A DNA stretch of 26,176 nt, taken from positions 1 through 26,176 of the forward strand of contig CAYRGE010000004.1 in NCBI GenBank assembly GCA_964423985.1, written 5' to 3'. A program made the position numbers and the translations under genes. Below are positions 1 through 8,534 of the stretch, one piece after another. The stretch comes from CAYRGE01 sp964423985 (GTDB lineage Bacteria; Patescibacteriota; Minisyncoccia; Phycocordibacterales; CAYRGE01). Below the pieces are notes generated by a model that saw only the letters and a list, made by a program, of their open reading frames with translations, did no database searches and had not been told where the DNA came from. Within the stretch, counting starts at the first letter, position 1. Every line of letters starts with the position of its first letter.

Positions 1-100
1 GGTAATCTTCAACGGTATTTACCTTCGCAAGCCAAGGATATTTTTCTGTAAGTTTCCTCGCTTCATTCTCTGCCTTTTTTAAAATATTTTCAAAAATCAT
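1..100 (-). CDS. Unidentified protein, N-terminal fragment cut by window edge
   Basis: An ATG at 98-100 opens a reading frame that runs off the left edge. The visible 33 residues begin MIFENILKKAENEARKL and are charged and helical, with no membrane segment. The start lies 9 bases after the stop of the broken XRE-type regulator (110-226), so the two were probably co-transcribed. Too little is visible to assign a family. A regulator followed closely by a small gene could be a toxin-antitoxin or regulator-target pair, but nothing here proves that. Confidence 0.5.
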   Translation of the reverse strand, partial: MIFENILKKAENEARKLTEKYPWLAKVNTVEDY

Positions 101-109
101 TTTTTCATA

Positions 110-226
110 TTATTTCTGTATTAAATCATCAACGCCAATTTCAAGCGCTTTGGCAATTTTGGAAAGGGTATCAATTGTTAGATTTTGGTTCGCGCCGTTC
201 TCTATCTTAACAATGGTGACGAACGA
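110..226 (-). pseudogene. XRE/Cro-type helix-turn-helix regulator, C-terminal half only
   Basis: The frame ends in TAA at 110-112. It encodes VTIVKIENGANQNLTI followed by DTLSKIAKALEIGVDDLIQK, which matches the end of the recognition helix and helices 4-5 of a Cro/C1-type HTH (compare the usual 'tIsKiErG...p.l.tL.kIAkaL.v..ddL'). The N-terminal helices expected before this are absent. The frame stays open upstream but becomes unrelated sequence (SKYNRRSFGNIKFHY...) with no start codon before an in-frame TAA near 382. The gene therefore looks truncated near 218-226 by insertion or recombination. The family call is firm; the breakpoint is approximate. Confidence 0.7.
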
Positions 227-372
227 AAGTGAAATATAAGATGTAGCGTAGTGGAATTTGATATTTCCGAATGAGCGACGATTATATTTACTAGTATCGA
301 TACTCGTCCTAGGAATAGATTTGGCATGGTTACACCCGTAGAAGTTTTTTATCAGGAGACAAGCGTTGTGTT
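221..372. other. Foreign-looking non-coding segment fused to the broken regulator
   Basis: This stretch lies between the XRE remnant and the end of the next gene, has no gene with a start codon, and differs in texture from the AT-rich spacers elsewhere. It contains a perfect 12-bp palindrome AGTATCGATACT (293-304) and an 8-bp palindrome TCCTAGGA (307-314). No terminal inverted repeats or target duplication were found by eye. It could be a small repeat element, a remnant of a mobile element, or degraded coding sequence. I cannot name it. Confidence 0.4.
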
Positions 373-402
373 ATTTCCTTGAATATAGTAACAGCCTTTT
401 TA

Positions 403-624
403 TTAAAACAATGGAGCGACAAAATAATGAACAATCACACCATTAAAAATAACGAGTGCAAAATAAAGAGTTGTCCACCCTTTTGTCATTGGAAAATAAC
501 GAGCCATTAAATTCAAGTTGTCCTGATACCACCTACTAAAACCTAGCCACGAAACTACATTCGCACCGATTGCATCTATTAATAATAAGTAAAAAAATAT
601 GATTAATATAATTTCTATATTCAT
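403..624 (-). CDS. Small two-helix membrane protein, unknown function
   Basis: The protein has 73 residues, starting at ATG 622-624. Two hydrophobic segments (about residues 4-27 and 50-70) flank a short aromatic loop (WLGFSRWYQDNLNLMARYF). There is no signal peptide cleavage motif and no recognised domain. It follows the NfeD-like gene by 34 bases on the same strand and is probably the last gene of the secD-secF-nfeD unit. It may be a small membrane partner, but its function is unknown. Confidence 0.6.
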   Translation of the reverse strand: MNIEIILIIFFYLLLIDAIGANVVSWLGFSRWYQDNLNLMARYFPMTKGWTTLYFALVIFNGVIVHYFVAPLF

Positions 625-658
625 AGCTCTATATTATATTAATCATATATTTTTATTA

Positions 659-1963
659 TTAATTCTCTATCGCTTCTACTAGCATAACATTACCTTCAAC
701 CCTAACAATGGTTGCTTTTTCTCCCGCCTTAATAACTTTTTCTTCTGCATTGCTTTTTGCTGTCCAGTACTCTCTTCTTGCTTTTACCCTACCGTACGGA
801 TTAAGATCTTCAATGACAACAGCTATCTCCCCAACAAGAGCCTCCGATCCTGTTTTAGCTTTCATATTTAAAGTCTTAACGGATAGCCTACCAACTATTA
901 TAAAAAATAAACAAATACCTATTGTGGAACCAACTACAATCCAAAAAGTAGGTTGATCAAACATACTTGGCAAGAATGGCTCATCAGCAAAAGTTATAAT
1001 TCCAAAAAGGAGAAACAGTGTTCCAGCCACGCCAAATACACCAAACTCTGGAGCTATAAACAACTCTAAAACAATCAGCATAATACCTAAAAGTAAAAAC
1101 ATCGTCCCCATTAAAGAAAGATTAATAGCACCCATTCCCCACAAACCCAATAAAAGAGCGGCGGCGGCAAATATTCCAACCTCTATTTCTCCTGTACGAA
1201 ACACAAAAAATAAACCTAGTGTACCAGCACCAAGAAGTAGAGGCACTAAATAAGATAGTGAAATGAAAAACAAAATGCGTTCTAATATGTTTGGCTCTAT
1301 TTCTTTTACAATAGCATTTTCCATATCAAGTTTTTTAAGAAGGTCATCTAAAGAGGTTGAGGTAAGGTCAATAATATTTTTATCATATGCTTCTATTCCG
1401 CTCATTGTTAAATTTTCACGAACAAACTTAACAGCTACTTCAGAGTTTCTATCACGAGCATTCGCTATTGATTCTATCCAAATACTTGAGGCCTCAACAA
1501 TTTTTTTATTAGACTCTTCCACTCCACCGAGCCCAAGAGATTTAGGTTGTGCTGCTCCTATTGAAGCATATGGATGGCTTACTGCAATTTCTGCAGATAA
1601 TAAAATAAATGTACCTGCAGAAAATGCCCAACCGCCACTATTATTAACAAATACTGCTGTCTTTATTGGACTATCTAATAACAAGCGACTTATTTCTTCA
1701 GTTGCCCCCAAAAGCCCGCCAGGTGTTTCAAGAAGAATAATAAATAAATCAGCATTTTGTTTTTTAGCTTCTTCTATGGAACGGCTAATAAACTGAACTG
1801 TGCCAGACCTTATTTCCCCATCAATAGTCGCAACTACCACGGTATTAGACACCTCTTCTGTGTTTAAGGCTTGTGCTTTTTTATTATCATCAGAAGCAAA
1901 AAATAAAAAAGCTCCAAAAAACAAAATGAGTGAGATTATATAAAATTTATTTAAGTAGATCAA
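659..1963 (-). CDS. NfeD/ClpP-class membrane serine protease
   Basis: A 434-residue long-form NfeD protein. Residues 1-24 form a signal or anchor helix. Residues 41-215 form a ClpP/crotonase-like protease domain with the GGLLGATEEI segment and GWAFSAGTF, where Ser115 fits the nucleophile of the family's Ser-Lys dyad. Residues 228-360 hold about five membrane helices. Residues 372-434 form the C-terminal NfeD OB-fold domain (ALVGEIAVV...). Known archaeal members cleave stomatin C-termini, and long NfeD proteins often pair with SPFH proteins. One SPFH gene is present in this window, but in a distant plus-strand operon. The start is TTG at 1961-1963: no ATG or GTG fits and an in-frame stop lies just upstream. 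It follows secF by 10 bases, so co-transcription and translational coupling are likely. Confidence 0.88.
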   Translation of the reverse strand: MIYLNKFYIISLILFFGAFLFFASDDNKKAQALNTEEVSNTVVVATIDGEIRSGTVQFISRSIEEAKKQNADLFIILLETPGGLLGATEEISRLLLDSPIKTAVFVNNSGGWAFSAGTFILLSAEIAVSHPYASIGAAQPKSLGLGGVEESNKKIVEASSIWIESIANARDRNSEVAVKFVRENLTMSGIEAYDKNIIDLTSTSLDDLLKKLDMENAIVKEIEPNILERILFFISLSYLVPLLLGAGTLGLFFVFRTGEIEVGIFAAAALLLGLWGMGAINLSLMGTMFLLLGIMLIVLELFIAPEFGVFGVAGTLFLLFGIITFADEPFLPSMFDQPTFWIVVGSTIGICLFFIIVGRLSVKTLNMKAKTGSEALVGEIAVVIEDLNPYGRVKARREYWTAKSNAEEKVIKAGEKATIVRVEGNVMLVEAIEN

Positions 1964-1973
1964 TTTATTTTAA

Positions 1974-2903
1974 TTAAAAAGGCTTAACTTTTACAGCAGA
2001 TTCATCTTTGTTTTCAGTCGTCTTTGTTTTCTTGCCTATTCTCTCTGCCTCAACCAAGAGTGGGCTTGCTAAGAAAATAGATGAATATGTTCCAAAGAAA
2101 ATACCCAGTGCCAACGCTAATGCTAAATGTTTTGTTGTATCAGGTCCTATGAAAAACAAGGCAAGCAACACAAAAAGCGTCGTAATAGACGTGTTTATTG
2201 ATCGTGTAAATACCTGATTTAAACTCTTTCCAACGGTCTCGGAAAAGCTTTTTGATATTTTTCGTTTTAGGTTTTCTCTTATGCGATCAAATACAACAAT
2301 TGTATCGTTTACCGATAAACCTATTATTGCAAGAAGTGCAATAATAAACAACGAACTTATTTCATAGCCAAGTAATGCAAATATGCCAGTTACAATAATT
2401 ATGTCATGCAACAATGCAATAATAGCAATAACTCCATATTTCCACGAAGACACTGGTTCTGAAACACGACGAAATACATATGCAATAAACAAGACAATAG
2501 CAATCACAACAGCTCCAAGTGCTATAAACGCCTTGTTGCTGAGCTCTGCTCCTAGTGTTGGTCCGACTGAATCAAATCGTCCTTTTGTAAATTCTTTTGT
2601 TTCATCAAAAGACAAGGATGCAACAAGTGCTTGGCGACCTGTTTCTGATAAATGTTCTGTACGAACAATAAACCCATAATCCCCAGTAGGTTGTAAGCGG
2701 ATGCTTTCTACGCCAACACCCTCAATTTGCTTACGCAATTCATAAACCCCAGGCCTCTCTTCTGTATACTCTATCTCAACAATGCTTCCTCCCTTAAAAT
2801 CAATACCAAAATTTAAACCAAATACACCTATCGACACTAAAGATGTCAATATAAGTGCGATTGAAACTCCTATAAATATTTTGCTGTGTGAAATTATAAA
2901 CAT
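1974..2903 (-). CDS. secF: Protein translocase subunit SecF
   Basis: 309 residues, the usual SecF length. With SecD it forms the proton-driven SecDF complex that pulls exported proteins across the membrane after SecYEG. After the first membrane helix (8-30) comes the family motif FGIDFKGGSIVEIEY (32-46), then a periplasmic domain, then five more helices (about 125-288). The conserved helix-4 region GLSVNDTIVVFDRIRE (195-210) contains Asp200 and Asp205, of the class needed for proton-driven function in SecD/F. A charged tail (288-309) is cytoplasmic. It lies 22 bases after secD and 10 bases before the NfeD-like gene. No Shine-Dalgarno is visible. Confidence 0.96.
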   Translation of the reverse strand: MFIISHSKIFIGVSIALILTSLVSIGVFGLNFGIDFKGGSIVEIEYTEERPGVYELRKQIEGVGVESIRLQPTGDYGFIVRTEHLSETGRQALVASLSFDETKEFTKGRFDSVGPTLGAELSNKAFIALGAVVIAIVLFIAYVFRRVSEPVSSWKYGVIAIIALLHDIIIVTGIFALLGYEISSLFIIALLAIIGLSVNDTIVVFDRIRENLKRKISKSFSETVGKSLNQVFTRSINTSITTLFVLLALFFIGPDTTKHLALALALGIFFGTYSSIFLASPLLVEAERIGKKTKTTENKDESAVKVKPF

Positions 2904-2925
2904 AACAATTATTAAAAATACAAAA

Positions 2926-4311
2926 CTAATTAAATTTTATACCACTTTTTAACAACAGTCTTACCGTTTTATTCTGAAAAGCTATGGCTAATAAAAATGT
3001 TCTTGATACAATTACGGCGGACAGCATACTCACAAAAATACCTAGACCGAGAGTAAGAGCAAACCCTTTTATCATTCCTGTGCCAAACCAAAATAAAATT
3101 ATCGCTGTAATAATACTTGATATATTTCCATCACGAATAGACAACCATGCACGAGCAAAACCCTCTCTTATTGCATCTTCTGTTTTTTTACCCAAGCGGA
3201 GTTCTTCTTTCATTCGCTCAAAAATAAGGATATTTGCGTCAACAGCCATTCCTATGGACAATATGAAACCAGCTACACCAGCAGCAGTAAGTGTTACTGG
3301 TATTAATTTAAACAGAGCAAGCATTATCGCAATATACATACTCAGCGCTAAAACAGCAATAACTCCCGCTAGTCTATACCAAATAATTAAAAACAATCCG
3401 ACAAGCCCAAGCCCTAAAATAGCAGCATTAACTCCTGAATTAATAGCTTTTACACCAAGAGTAGCCCCGATTGTTTGTGTAGAAATAAGCTCAAGCTCGT
3501 CAACAGGTAGCGCTCCTGAGTTCAGTCTGCCAACTAAAACCCTTGCTTCTTCTGCTGTAAAATTTCCAGTTATTTGTGCTTGCCCCCCTGTGATTACCTC
3601 CCTAACTGTTGGTTTTGTTATTGGAAAAACATTTCCCAGATTTCTATCAAGAAATATTGCAACGGGCTTGCCAATATTTTCACGAGTTATGTCTGCAAAA
3701 AGCTTCTTGCCTTCTTTATTAAAATCCAAAAGAACATATGCTTCACCTGTTGTGTGGTCAAAAGCAAGCGATGCTCTTTGTAAAAACCTGCCTGTTAGTG
3801 GTGTAATATCGTACCCAGTCTCAACAAATGCAGGATCCACTTTTTCAAGAGCTTGCATAAGTATTGCAAGATCTTCTTCATATTTTGAAAAATCTATATC
3901 TTGTTTTGGCGTCATAAACTCAAGGACTGGCGTCGCTCCAATCATCTCTGTCGCAGTTTTAACATCTGTAATTCCAGGTAGTTCAACAATAAGCTTGTAT
4001 GACCCCTCGTCTTCTCCTTCTGCAAATATTCCTGCTCGTTTTACTTGAACAATTGGTTCAGATACTCCAAAAATATTCACACGACGCTCGATTATGTCTC
4101 TTAAAGAGTCCATCGCTGTTTTTACTTCTTCTGGGGGGATAGAAGACACATCTGCCCTATAAACCAAATGTGTTCCACCTGACAAATCAAGCCCGAGAGA
4201 AAACGGCTTATACGCAGAAGACTCTATGTCCATTTGCGAAACATAGTTGAAATAACCAACCAATATACCAGTAACTAGTAAAAATATTGCAATTATTCTT
4301 ATTTTCCACAT
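2926..4311 (-). CDS. secD: Protein translocase subunit SecD
   Basis: 461 residues, on the compact side for SecD. An N-terminal membrane helix (5-23) precedes LGLDLSGGTHLVY (39-51), the SecD signature. The periplasmic P1 domain follows (about 55-275), including the ferredoxin-like part with ELPGITD (110-116). Five further helices (about 287-446) include SIGMAVDANILIFERMKEE (352-370), whose Asp358 lies in the conserved helix-4 motif. It is the first gene of the secD-secF-nfeD-small membrane protein unit. The 193-base spacer upstream (4312-4504) presumably holds its promoter, but no clear hexamers or Shine-Dalgarno were seen. Confidence 0.96.
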   Translation of the reverse strand: MWKIRIIAIFLLVTGILVGYFNYVSQMDIESSAYKPFSLGLDLSGGTHLVYRADVSSIPPEEVKTAMDSLRDIIERRVNIFGVSEPIVQVKRAGIFAEGEDEGSYKLIVELPGITDVKTATEMIGATPVLEFMTPKQDIDFSKYEEDLAILMQALEKVDPAFVETGYDITPLTGRFLQRASLAFDHTTGEAYVLLDFNKEGKKLFADITRENIGKPVAIFLDRNLGNVFPITKPTVREVITGGQAQITGNFTAEEARVLVGRLNSGALPVDELELISTQTIGATLGVKAINSGVNAAILGLGLVGLFLIIWYRLAGVIAVLALSMYIAIMLALFKLIPVTLTAAGVAGFILSIGMAVDANILIFERMKEELRLGKKTEDAIREGFARAWLSIRDGNISSIITAIILFWFGTGMIKGFALTLGLGIFVSMLSAVIVSRTFLLAIAFQNKTVRLLLKSGIKFN

Positions 4312-4504
4312 AAATTATATTCGCCTCTTGTGTGTTCTTAATTAATTAAACTATTTTATTACCAAAACACCACAGACCTTAATAAGGCTTTAATAGAGTA
4401 TATCTTATTAGAAACAAATCGCAATACCTGTTGTGTTTTTTAATCAATAGCCAATGAAGTTTGCTTTCTTGTAGTTATGAAAATAAATACCAATATTAAT
4501 ATAA

Positions 4505-5068
4505 TTATATTTTCTGTATTCTGTTTGGATATGGTTTTTTGATAACACCCTTAGCTACTGACATAGTTAAAATAAAATACGTAAACACCACACAAACACC
4601 ACCAACAACAAACCCTGCGAAAATATCCACTGGCCAATGAACGCCCGAGGCAACGCGCGAAACACCTATCAAAACCGCACTTACTCCATATAAAAAAGCA
4701 AGTTTTTTATTATAAAAATACAAACCTACGGCTAATGCCATAAAAAAAGTTGAATGTCCAGACGGGAAGGAAGTATATAGCCCCCCAAAAGTAGCGAATG
4801 GTATTATTTCGCTTATTTCAACAAAAGGTCGGGGTGCTACATAAAAATATTTTATTAATGAAGTTATTCCATACGCAAAAACTGCACCTATAATAACCAC
4901 TGCTGTGTTATAGAAGCCGATAAACTTATCTTTATGTAATAATAAAAACAAAATAAGCCCTGCTATTAGAATTAATTCAAGCCCGTTAGAGAAAGATTCT
5001 ACTGCTCTAGCTCCAAACCATGAATTATTTGAGAGCCCATATAAATAAAGAATTATTTCTGTTTGCAT
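4505..5068 (-). CDS. PAP2-family membrane lipid phosphatase
   Basis: 187 residues with about five membrane helices and all three acid-phosphatase motifs: K73...R80-P81 (KYFYVAPRP), PSGHS at 102-106 with His105, and SRVASGVHWPVD (137-148) with Arg138, His144 and Asp148. Such enzymes dephosphorylate lipid pyrophosphates or phosphatidic acid at the outer face of the membrane. Undecaprenyl-pyrophosphate recycling (BcrC-like) is a likely role here because the next upstream gene uses undecaprenyl phosphate. That substrate is inferred, since PAP2 enzymes cannot be assigned by motif alone. It lies 43 bases downstream of the sugar transferase gene on the same strand. Confidence 0.9.
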   Translation of the reverse strand: MQTEIILYLYGLSNNSWFGARAVESFSNGLELILIAGLILFLLLHKDKFIGFYNTAVVIIGAVFAYGITSLIKYFYVAPRPFVEISEIIPFATFGGLYTSFPSGHSTFFMALAVGLYFYNKKLAFLYGVSAVLIGVSRVASGVHWPVDIFAGFVVGGVCVVFTYFILTMSVAKGVIKKPYPNRIQKI

Positions 5069-5111
5069 TCTGTTGTTTTTATTTCTTAATTTTAGTAATT
5101 ATAATGCAGTC

Positions 5112-6446
5112 TTAGCGACCTGTTCTAGATGCAAGTGTTTTGAGTGTAAAAAGTGCGATTTTTATATCAAGTAAAAAAGACCTGTTTTTAATATAATAAA
5201 AATCGTAAGAAAGTTTTGTTTTCGTCTCTTTAATACTAATATCAAATTTTGGTGGCTTTTCTTGGTGTATTTGAGCCCACCCAGAAAGCCCTGGTTTTAC
5301 TATGTGTCGTATATTATAATAAGGAATTTCCTTGGCATAATGTTTTGCTAAGTTAGGTATCTCAGGACGCGGTCCAATTAGTGAAATATCACCACGCAAC
5401 ACATTCCAAAGTTGAGGTAATTCATCAATTCGTGTTTTTCTTAAAAACAAACCTATGCGAGTAATCTTTTTGGGCTCGCTTGCGGTCATAGATCTAAATT
5501 TAAATATTTTAATTATTTTGTTGTCTTTACCTACTCTTTTTTGCTTAATAAAGACTGCTCCTCCGTCATCAAGCTTAATAAACAGCCACACGAATGGATA
5601 TACAACCAAAGAAAACACCCCTAGAATTATTGCCATAACAACATCCATCAATTGTTTAAATATGTCATACAAAATATGCGACGATGAAGAAGTATTTTCC
5701 AAAAACCAACTATAACTAAGCAGTGAAAGAGGAATCCTGTCAAAAACATTCTCGTATAAACTGTTCTTATCTACAAAACCAACACCACTAAATATAAGAT
5801 TATAAAATTTACACAAACTTGCTTCTGTTTTAGTATTTAACAGGTCAATAACCACCAATGTAATTCTTTCACCACACACCATAAGTGTAGATTTTCCACT
5901 AATACCAGAACTTTTAATTTCATCTATGCCAACAACTGAAATAAACTTTAAACTATATTGATTGTTGTTATTAATTTCATCAAACAATTCTTTTGTTTCT
6001 TTGTTCTCGCCAACTAAAATTGCTTTTTCTTTTTTCTTGGAGCTTAGTAATCCAGTGCCATATAGACGCCAAATAAATATAAGTATGGAAGATATTACTA
6101 GATAAATAAATAAATTTATTTTTGGAGTTATTCCAAAATATGGAATGAAGTAAAAAAACAAAACTGCAACTATTGCATTTATAGCCTGTGCCTGCAGTAT
6201 AGTGAGAGTTAGTTTTCTCTTAAAAACAAGTGTGTGTTTTCCATAAAGTCCCACAATAAAAAACACAAATGTTGAAATTAAAAAGATAAACGAGAAAGGA
6301 GCGATATGGCCATAAAACAAAGCACTGCTTGGAATCTCTGTATGTCTTATTAGTAGTGTAATCCACAATGAAAAAACGAGTATAACAACATCTGCTAAAA
6401 AAATAATTACTGAAACTTGATTATTCCTTGTGTTTATATTGGTCAT
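5112..6446 (-). CDS. Polyprenyl-phosphate sugar-1-phosphate transferase (WbaP/WcaJ type)
   Basis: Starts the assembly of a lipid-linked surface glycan by moving a sugar phosphate from a nucleotide sugar to polyprenyl phosphate at the inner face of the membrane. With the start at ATG 6444-6446 it has 444 residues. The frame opens 60 bases earlier, but this methionine directly precedes the first membrane helix. Four helices lie at about 11-135, followed by a soluble middle domain (140-245) lacking a clear GxGxxG nucleotide motif. A re-entrant helix (about 265-292) and the catalytic domain follow, with VFIKQKRVGKDN (298-309), FKFRSM (315-320), RIDELPQLWNV (339-349, the Asp341-Glu342 catalytic dyad), LIGPRPE (356-362) and PGLSGWAQIH (385-394). 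No glycosyltransferases are adjacent, so the sugar is unknown. Confidence 0.92.
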   Translation of the reverse strand: MTNINTRNNQVSVIIFLADVVILVFSLWITLLIRHTEIPSSALFYGHIAPFSFIFLISTFVFFIVGLYGKHTLVFKRKLTLTILQAQAINAIVAVLFFYFIPYFGITPKINLFIYLVISSILIFIWRLYGTGLLSSKKKEKAILVGENKETKELFDEINNNNQYSLKFISVVGIDEIKSSGISGKSTLMVCGERITLVVIDLLNTKTEASLCKFYNLIFSGVGFVDKNSLYENVFDRIPLSLLSYSWFLENTSSSSHILYDIFKQLMDVVMAIILGVFSLVVYPFVWLFIKLDDGGAVFIKQKRVGKDNKIIKIFKFRSMTASEPKKITRIGLFLRKTRIDELPQLWNVLRGDISLIGPRPEIPNLAKHYAKEIPYYNIRHIVKPGLSGWAQIHQEKPPKFDISIKETKTKLSYDFYYIKNRSFLLDIKIALFTLKTLASRTGR

Positions 6447-6603
6447 ACAATAAGAATATTCCGTGGTTAATTGTGTAATATTGGTTGTTGTTTTAATCCA
6501 ACACACTAATTATTTAGTTTACTACCCTGTGTTTTAAGGTATTTTATTTGTATTTTATATAAACCATATCCAACTAATCTTATTATGTTTTTAATTTTAT
6601 TTA

Positions 6604-7773
6604 CTATGGAATAAGTTGTTTTAGCCAAGAAATACCCCTATCTCTTATGTTTTTAAACGGCACATAAGCCTCTGTTTTTTTATTTTGAACAGAACCATAA
6701 ACACATAAGCCATATACAACAAACCACGATGAATCTTGAAATTGCTCTAGAACGCGAGAGGCAATACCTCTTTGTGATAAAGGAACAAGTGCTGGGAGTT
6801 TTAAAATTGCCTTTGAAAGATCTTCAATGGTTGAAAGCCCTGCACCCCCCCCTGTTATAACAACACCCGCTGGGAGTAGCCCGTTGCGTCCAATTTTTTT
6901 TAAATGAGCTTCTATTAATTCAAAGATATCAGAAAGCCTAGCTTCTATTATGTATTCAAGTTTTTTACGAGAAACAGAATTGCTATCTCTCCCTATTTTT
7001 AGATCTTCAGCTTTTTCAATTGGAACCTGCAACCCCAGTGCGATATCATTTGTGAGATCAGATGACCCCATCGGAAACACTTGTAATGAAATAGGAATAT
7101 CTTCCTCAAAAGTAACAACTGACACTGTTTCTGCTCCAATATTAATAAGTAATACCCCCACTGTTCGTTGTCTTTTTGACAAAGCAACCAAACTTGCCGC
7201 GACGGGCGACGGAATGACAGCCTCAACATCAACACCAGCATCCTCTGTGGCGTGAATAAGCTCCTCAATGTGTTGTTTTAGGCAAGTTATAAAAAGTACC
7301 TTAACTTCAAGTTTTGAGCCCTTCATTCCTTGTGGATACCCTAAAACATCCTTCCCGTCTAGTTTGTATTTAACGGGAATTGTATCTATTACTTTTTTAT
7401 TTGCAAAATTTCCTATACTTTCCTCGGCTGACGAAATGGCATTATCTACATCCATTTGGGTAGCCTCGCTATCTGCTCGCGAAATAACTGTTGTTCCTTG
7501 TGCCATCACAGATTCGAGCCCAACACCCCCTATTGAGATAGACGCACTTCTAGCAACAACTTTGGCCTTTCTTTGCGCAGCACTAATAGCTCTTTTTATG
7601 CTTTTTGTTGCCTCTTGCGAATTAACAACATAGCCACGCCTCAATCCTTTTGATTCAGTAATTCCAGTACCTATTATACGAGGGAGTACTTGTCCAGTTA
7701 TTTTTTCTGCAATAATCACTCGTACTGAATGAGTCCCTACATCAATTCCTGTAATTATATTTCTTCGTGCCAT
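6604..7773 (-). CDS. ftsA: Cell division protein FtsA
   Basis: An actin-fold ATPase that ties FtsZ filaments to the membrane. 389 residues. Phosphate-1 motif IDVGTHSVR at 10-18; the SHS2/1C domain at about 84-165; the phosphate-2 region LINIGAETVSVV at 209-220; the adenosine motif GVVITGGGAG at 303-312; and a C-terminal amphipathic membrane-targeting helix ISWLKQLIP (381-389). In phosphate-2 the usual acidic residue (DIGGGT) is Asn211, a difference worth noting but not proof of lost ATP binding. ftsZ, which often follows ftsA, is not next to it; ybeY and rpsU lie upstream. Confidence 0.94.
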   Translation of the reverse strand: MARRNIITGIDVGTHSVRVIIAEKITGQVLPRIIGTGITESKGLRRGYVVNSQEATKSIKRAISAAQRKAKVVARSASISIGGVGLESVMAQGTTVISRADSEATQMDVDNAISSAEESIGNFANKKVIDTIPVKYKLDGKDVLGYPQGMKGSKLEVKVLFITCLKQHIEELIHATEDAGVDVEAVIPSPVAASLVALSKRQRTVGVLLINIGAETVSVVTFEEDIPISLQVFPMGSSDLTNDIALGLQVPIEKAEDLKIGRDSNSVSRKKLEYIIEARLSDIFELIEAHLKKIGRNGLLPAGVVITGGGAGLSTIEDLSKAILKLPALVPLSQRGIASRVLEQFQDSSWFVVYGLCVYGSVQNKKTEAYVPFKNIRDRGISWLKQLIP

Positions 7774-7883
7774 ATGCTACGATAATTTCAAAAACTAAAC
7801 AATTATTCTAATACACAACACTGTGTTACCAAATAAACAACCAGTGCCTTATAAAAAGACCGTAATCTTTTATCTTAAAAATT

Positions 7884-8252
7884 CTAAATATTAAATTTTT
7901 TTCTTACCTCCAATTCTTTCCTATCCATTATACTACCATGTTTGAAACCTTTCAAATGAAAAAGGCTGTGAACAAAGAGTAATCCAATAAAACCAGAATA
8001 GCTTTTTTGAGTACTTGAGGCTTCTTTTTTTACTAAAGTTAGATTTATAAAAACCTCTCCTTCTTTGTTTGATAGCGGAAACGACAAAACACTTGCTGGT
8101 TTGTCCTTGTCTTTATATTTTTTATTTAAACTATGAGACTTCTTGTCTCCTACAAAAACAAGGCTTAAGTCGTAGTTTTTTCCAAGCACGGAGTCTTTTA
8201 TCAAGGAAAAAGGTAGGTTTGGTAGCCTATTTTTTGTTTTGTTAACTATCAT
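7884..8252 (-). CDS. ybeY: Endoribonuclease YbeY (rRNA maturation)
   Basis: 122 residues, shorter than the roughly 150 usual in other bacteria. YbeY is a zinc-dependent single-strand RNase needed for 16S rRNA 3'-end maturation and ribosome quality control. The metal-binding motif HSLFHLKGFKH (95-105) keeps all three histidines, 95, 99 and 105, in family spacing (H-x3-H-x5-H). Residues 44-70 (KYKDKDKPASVLSFP...GEVFIN) match the 'N..yR..d.pTDVLSFp....GDI.I' block. It lies downstream of rpsU, separated by a strong terminator, so it probably has its own promoter or depends on read-through. Confidence 0.88.
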   Translation of the reverse strand: MIVNKTKNRLPNLPFSLIKDSVLGKNYDLSLVFVGDKKSHSLNKKYKDKDKPASVLSFPLSNKEGEVFINLTLVKKEASSTQKSYSGFIGLLFVHSLFHLKGFKHGSIMDRKELEVRKKFNI

Positions 8253-8267
8253 AATTACTGCAGACTA

Positions 8268-8302
8268 AAAAACACAAACAATATTTTTGTGTTTGTGTTT
8301 TT
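8268..8302 (-). terminator. Rho-independent terminator after rpsU
   Basis: A 13-bp perfect stem (8268-8280 with 8290-8302) closes a 9-base loop. On the minus strand it ends in a run of six T directly after the stem. It starts 1 base after the rpsU stop codon. A shorter T-run also follows on the plus strand. Confidence 0.8.
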
Positions 8303-8303
8303 A

Positions 8304-8534
8304 TTAGCTTGGTATTTTACCTAGTTTGCGTAAATATTCCATCTCTTTCTTTTTCTTAAGATGTTTTAGTGTTTGAACCTTTTTACCCATCTTTGAGAGT
8401 GGTCGTATGTGAAATCTTATTTTTCTAGATTTTATAAGCACCCCCGAACTTTGCATGCGACGCCTAAACCTCCTAATAAGACTCATTGCATTTTCGTTTG
8501 GTTTTTTATCTACTTCTGCATTTATTGTTGTCAT
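8304..8534 (-). CDS. rpsU: 30S ribosomal protein bS21
   Basis: 76 residues from ATG 8532-8534. The frame continues upstream to 8579, but those residues are hydrophobic and unlike the family. The protein is very basic. The N-terminus TTINAEVDKKPNENAMSLIRRF matches the bS21 start, in which a beta strand leads into a long basic helix, and the C-terminal half is a lysine-rich helix ending EYLRKLGKIPS. It binds the 16S platform near the anti-Shine-Dalgarno region and aids initiation. This is of interest because minus-strand genes here lack Shine-Dalgarno sequences. A 17-bp inverted repeat lies in its upstream region, and a terminator follows it directly. Confidence 0.9.
   Translation of the reverse strand: MTTINAEVDKKPNENAMSLIRRFRRRMQSSGVLIKSRKIRFHIRPLSKMGKKVQTLKHLKKKKEMEYLRKLGKIPS

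Noticed and set aside
2984..4048. 354-codon plus-strand open frame opposite secD
   Set aside because: It mirrors secD, which is unmistakable. The translation is Ser/Thr/Ile/Pro-rich with no domain, as expected of antisense shadow.
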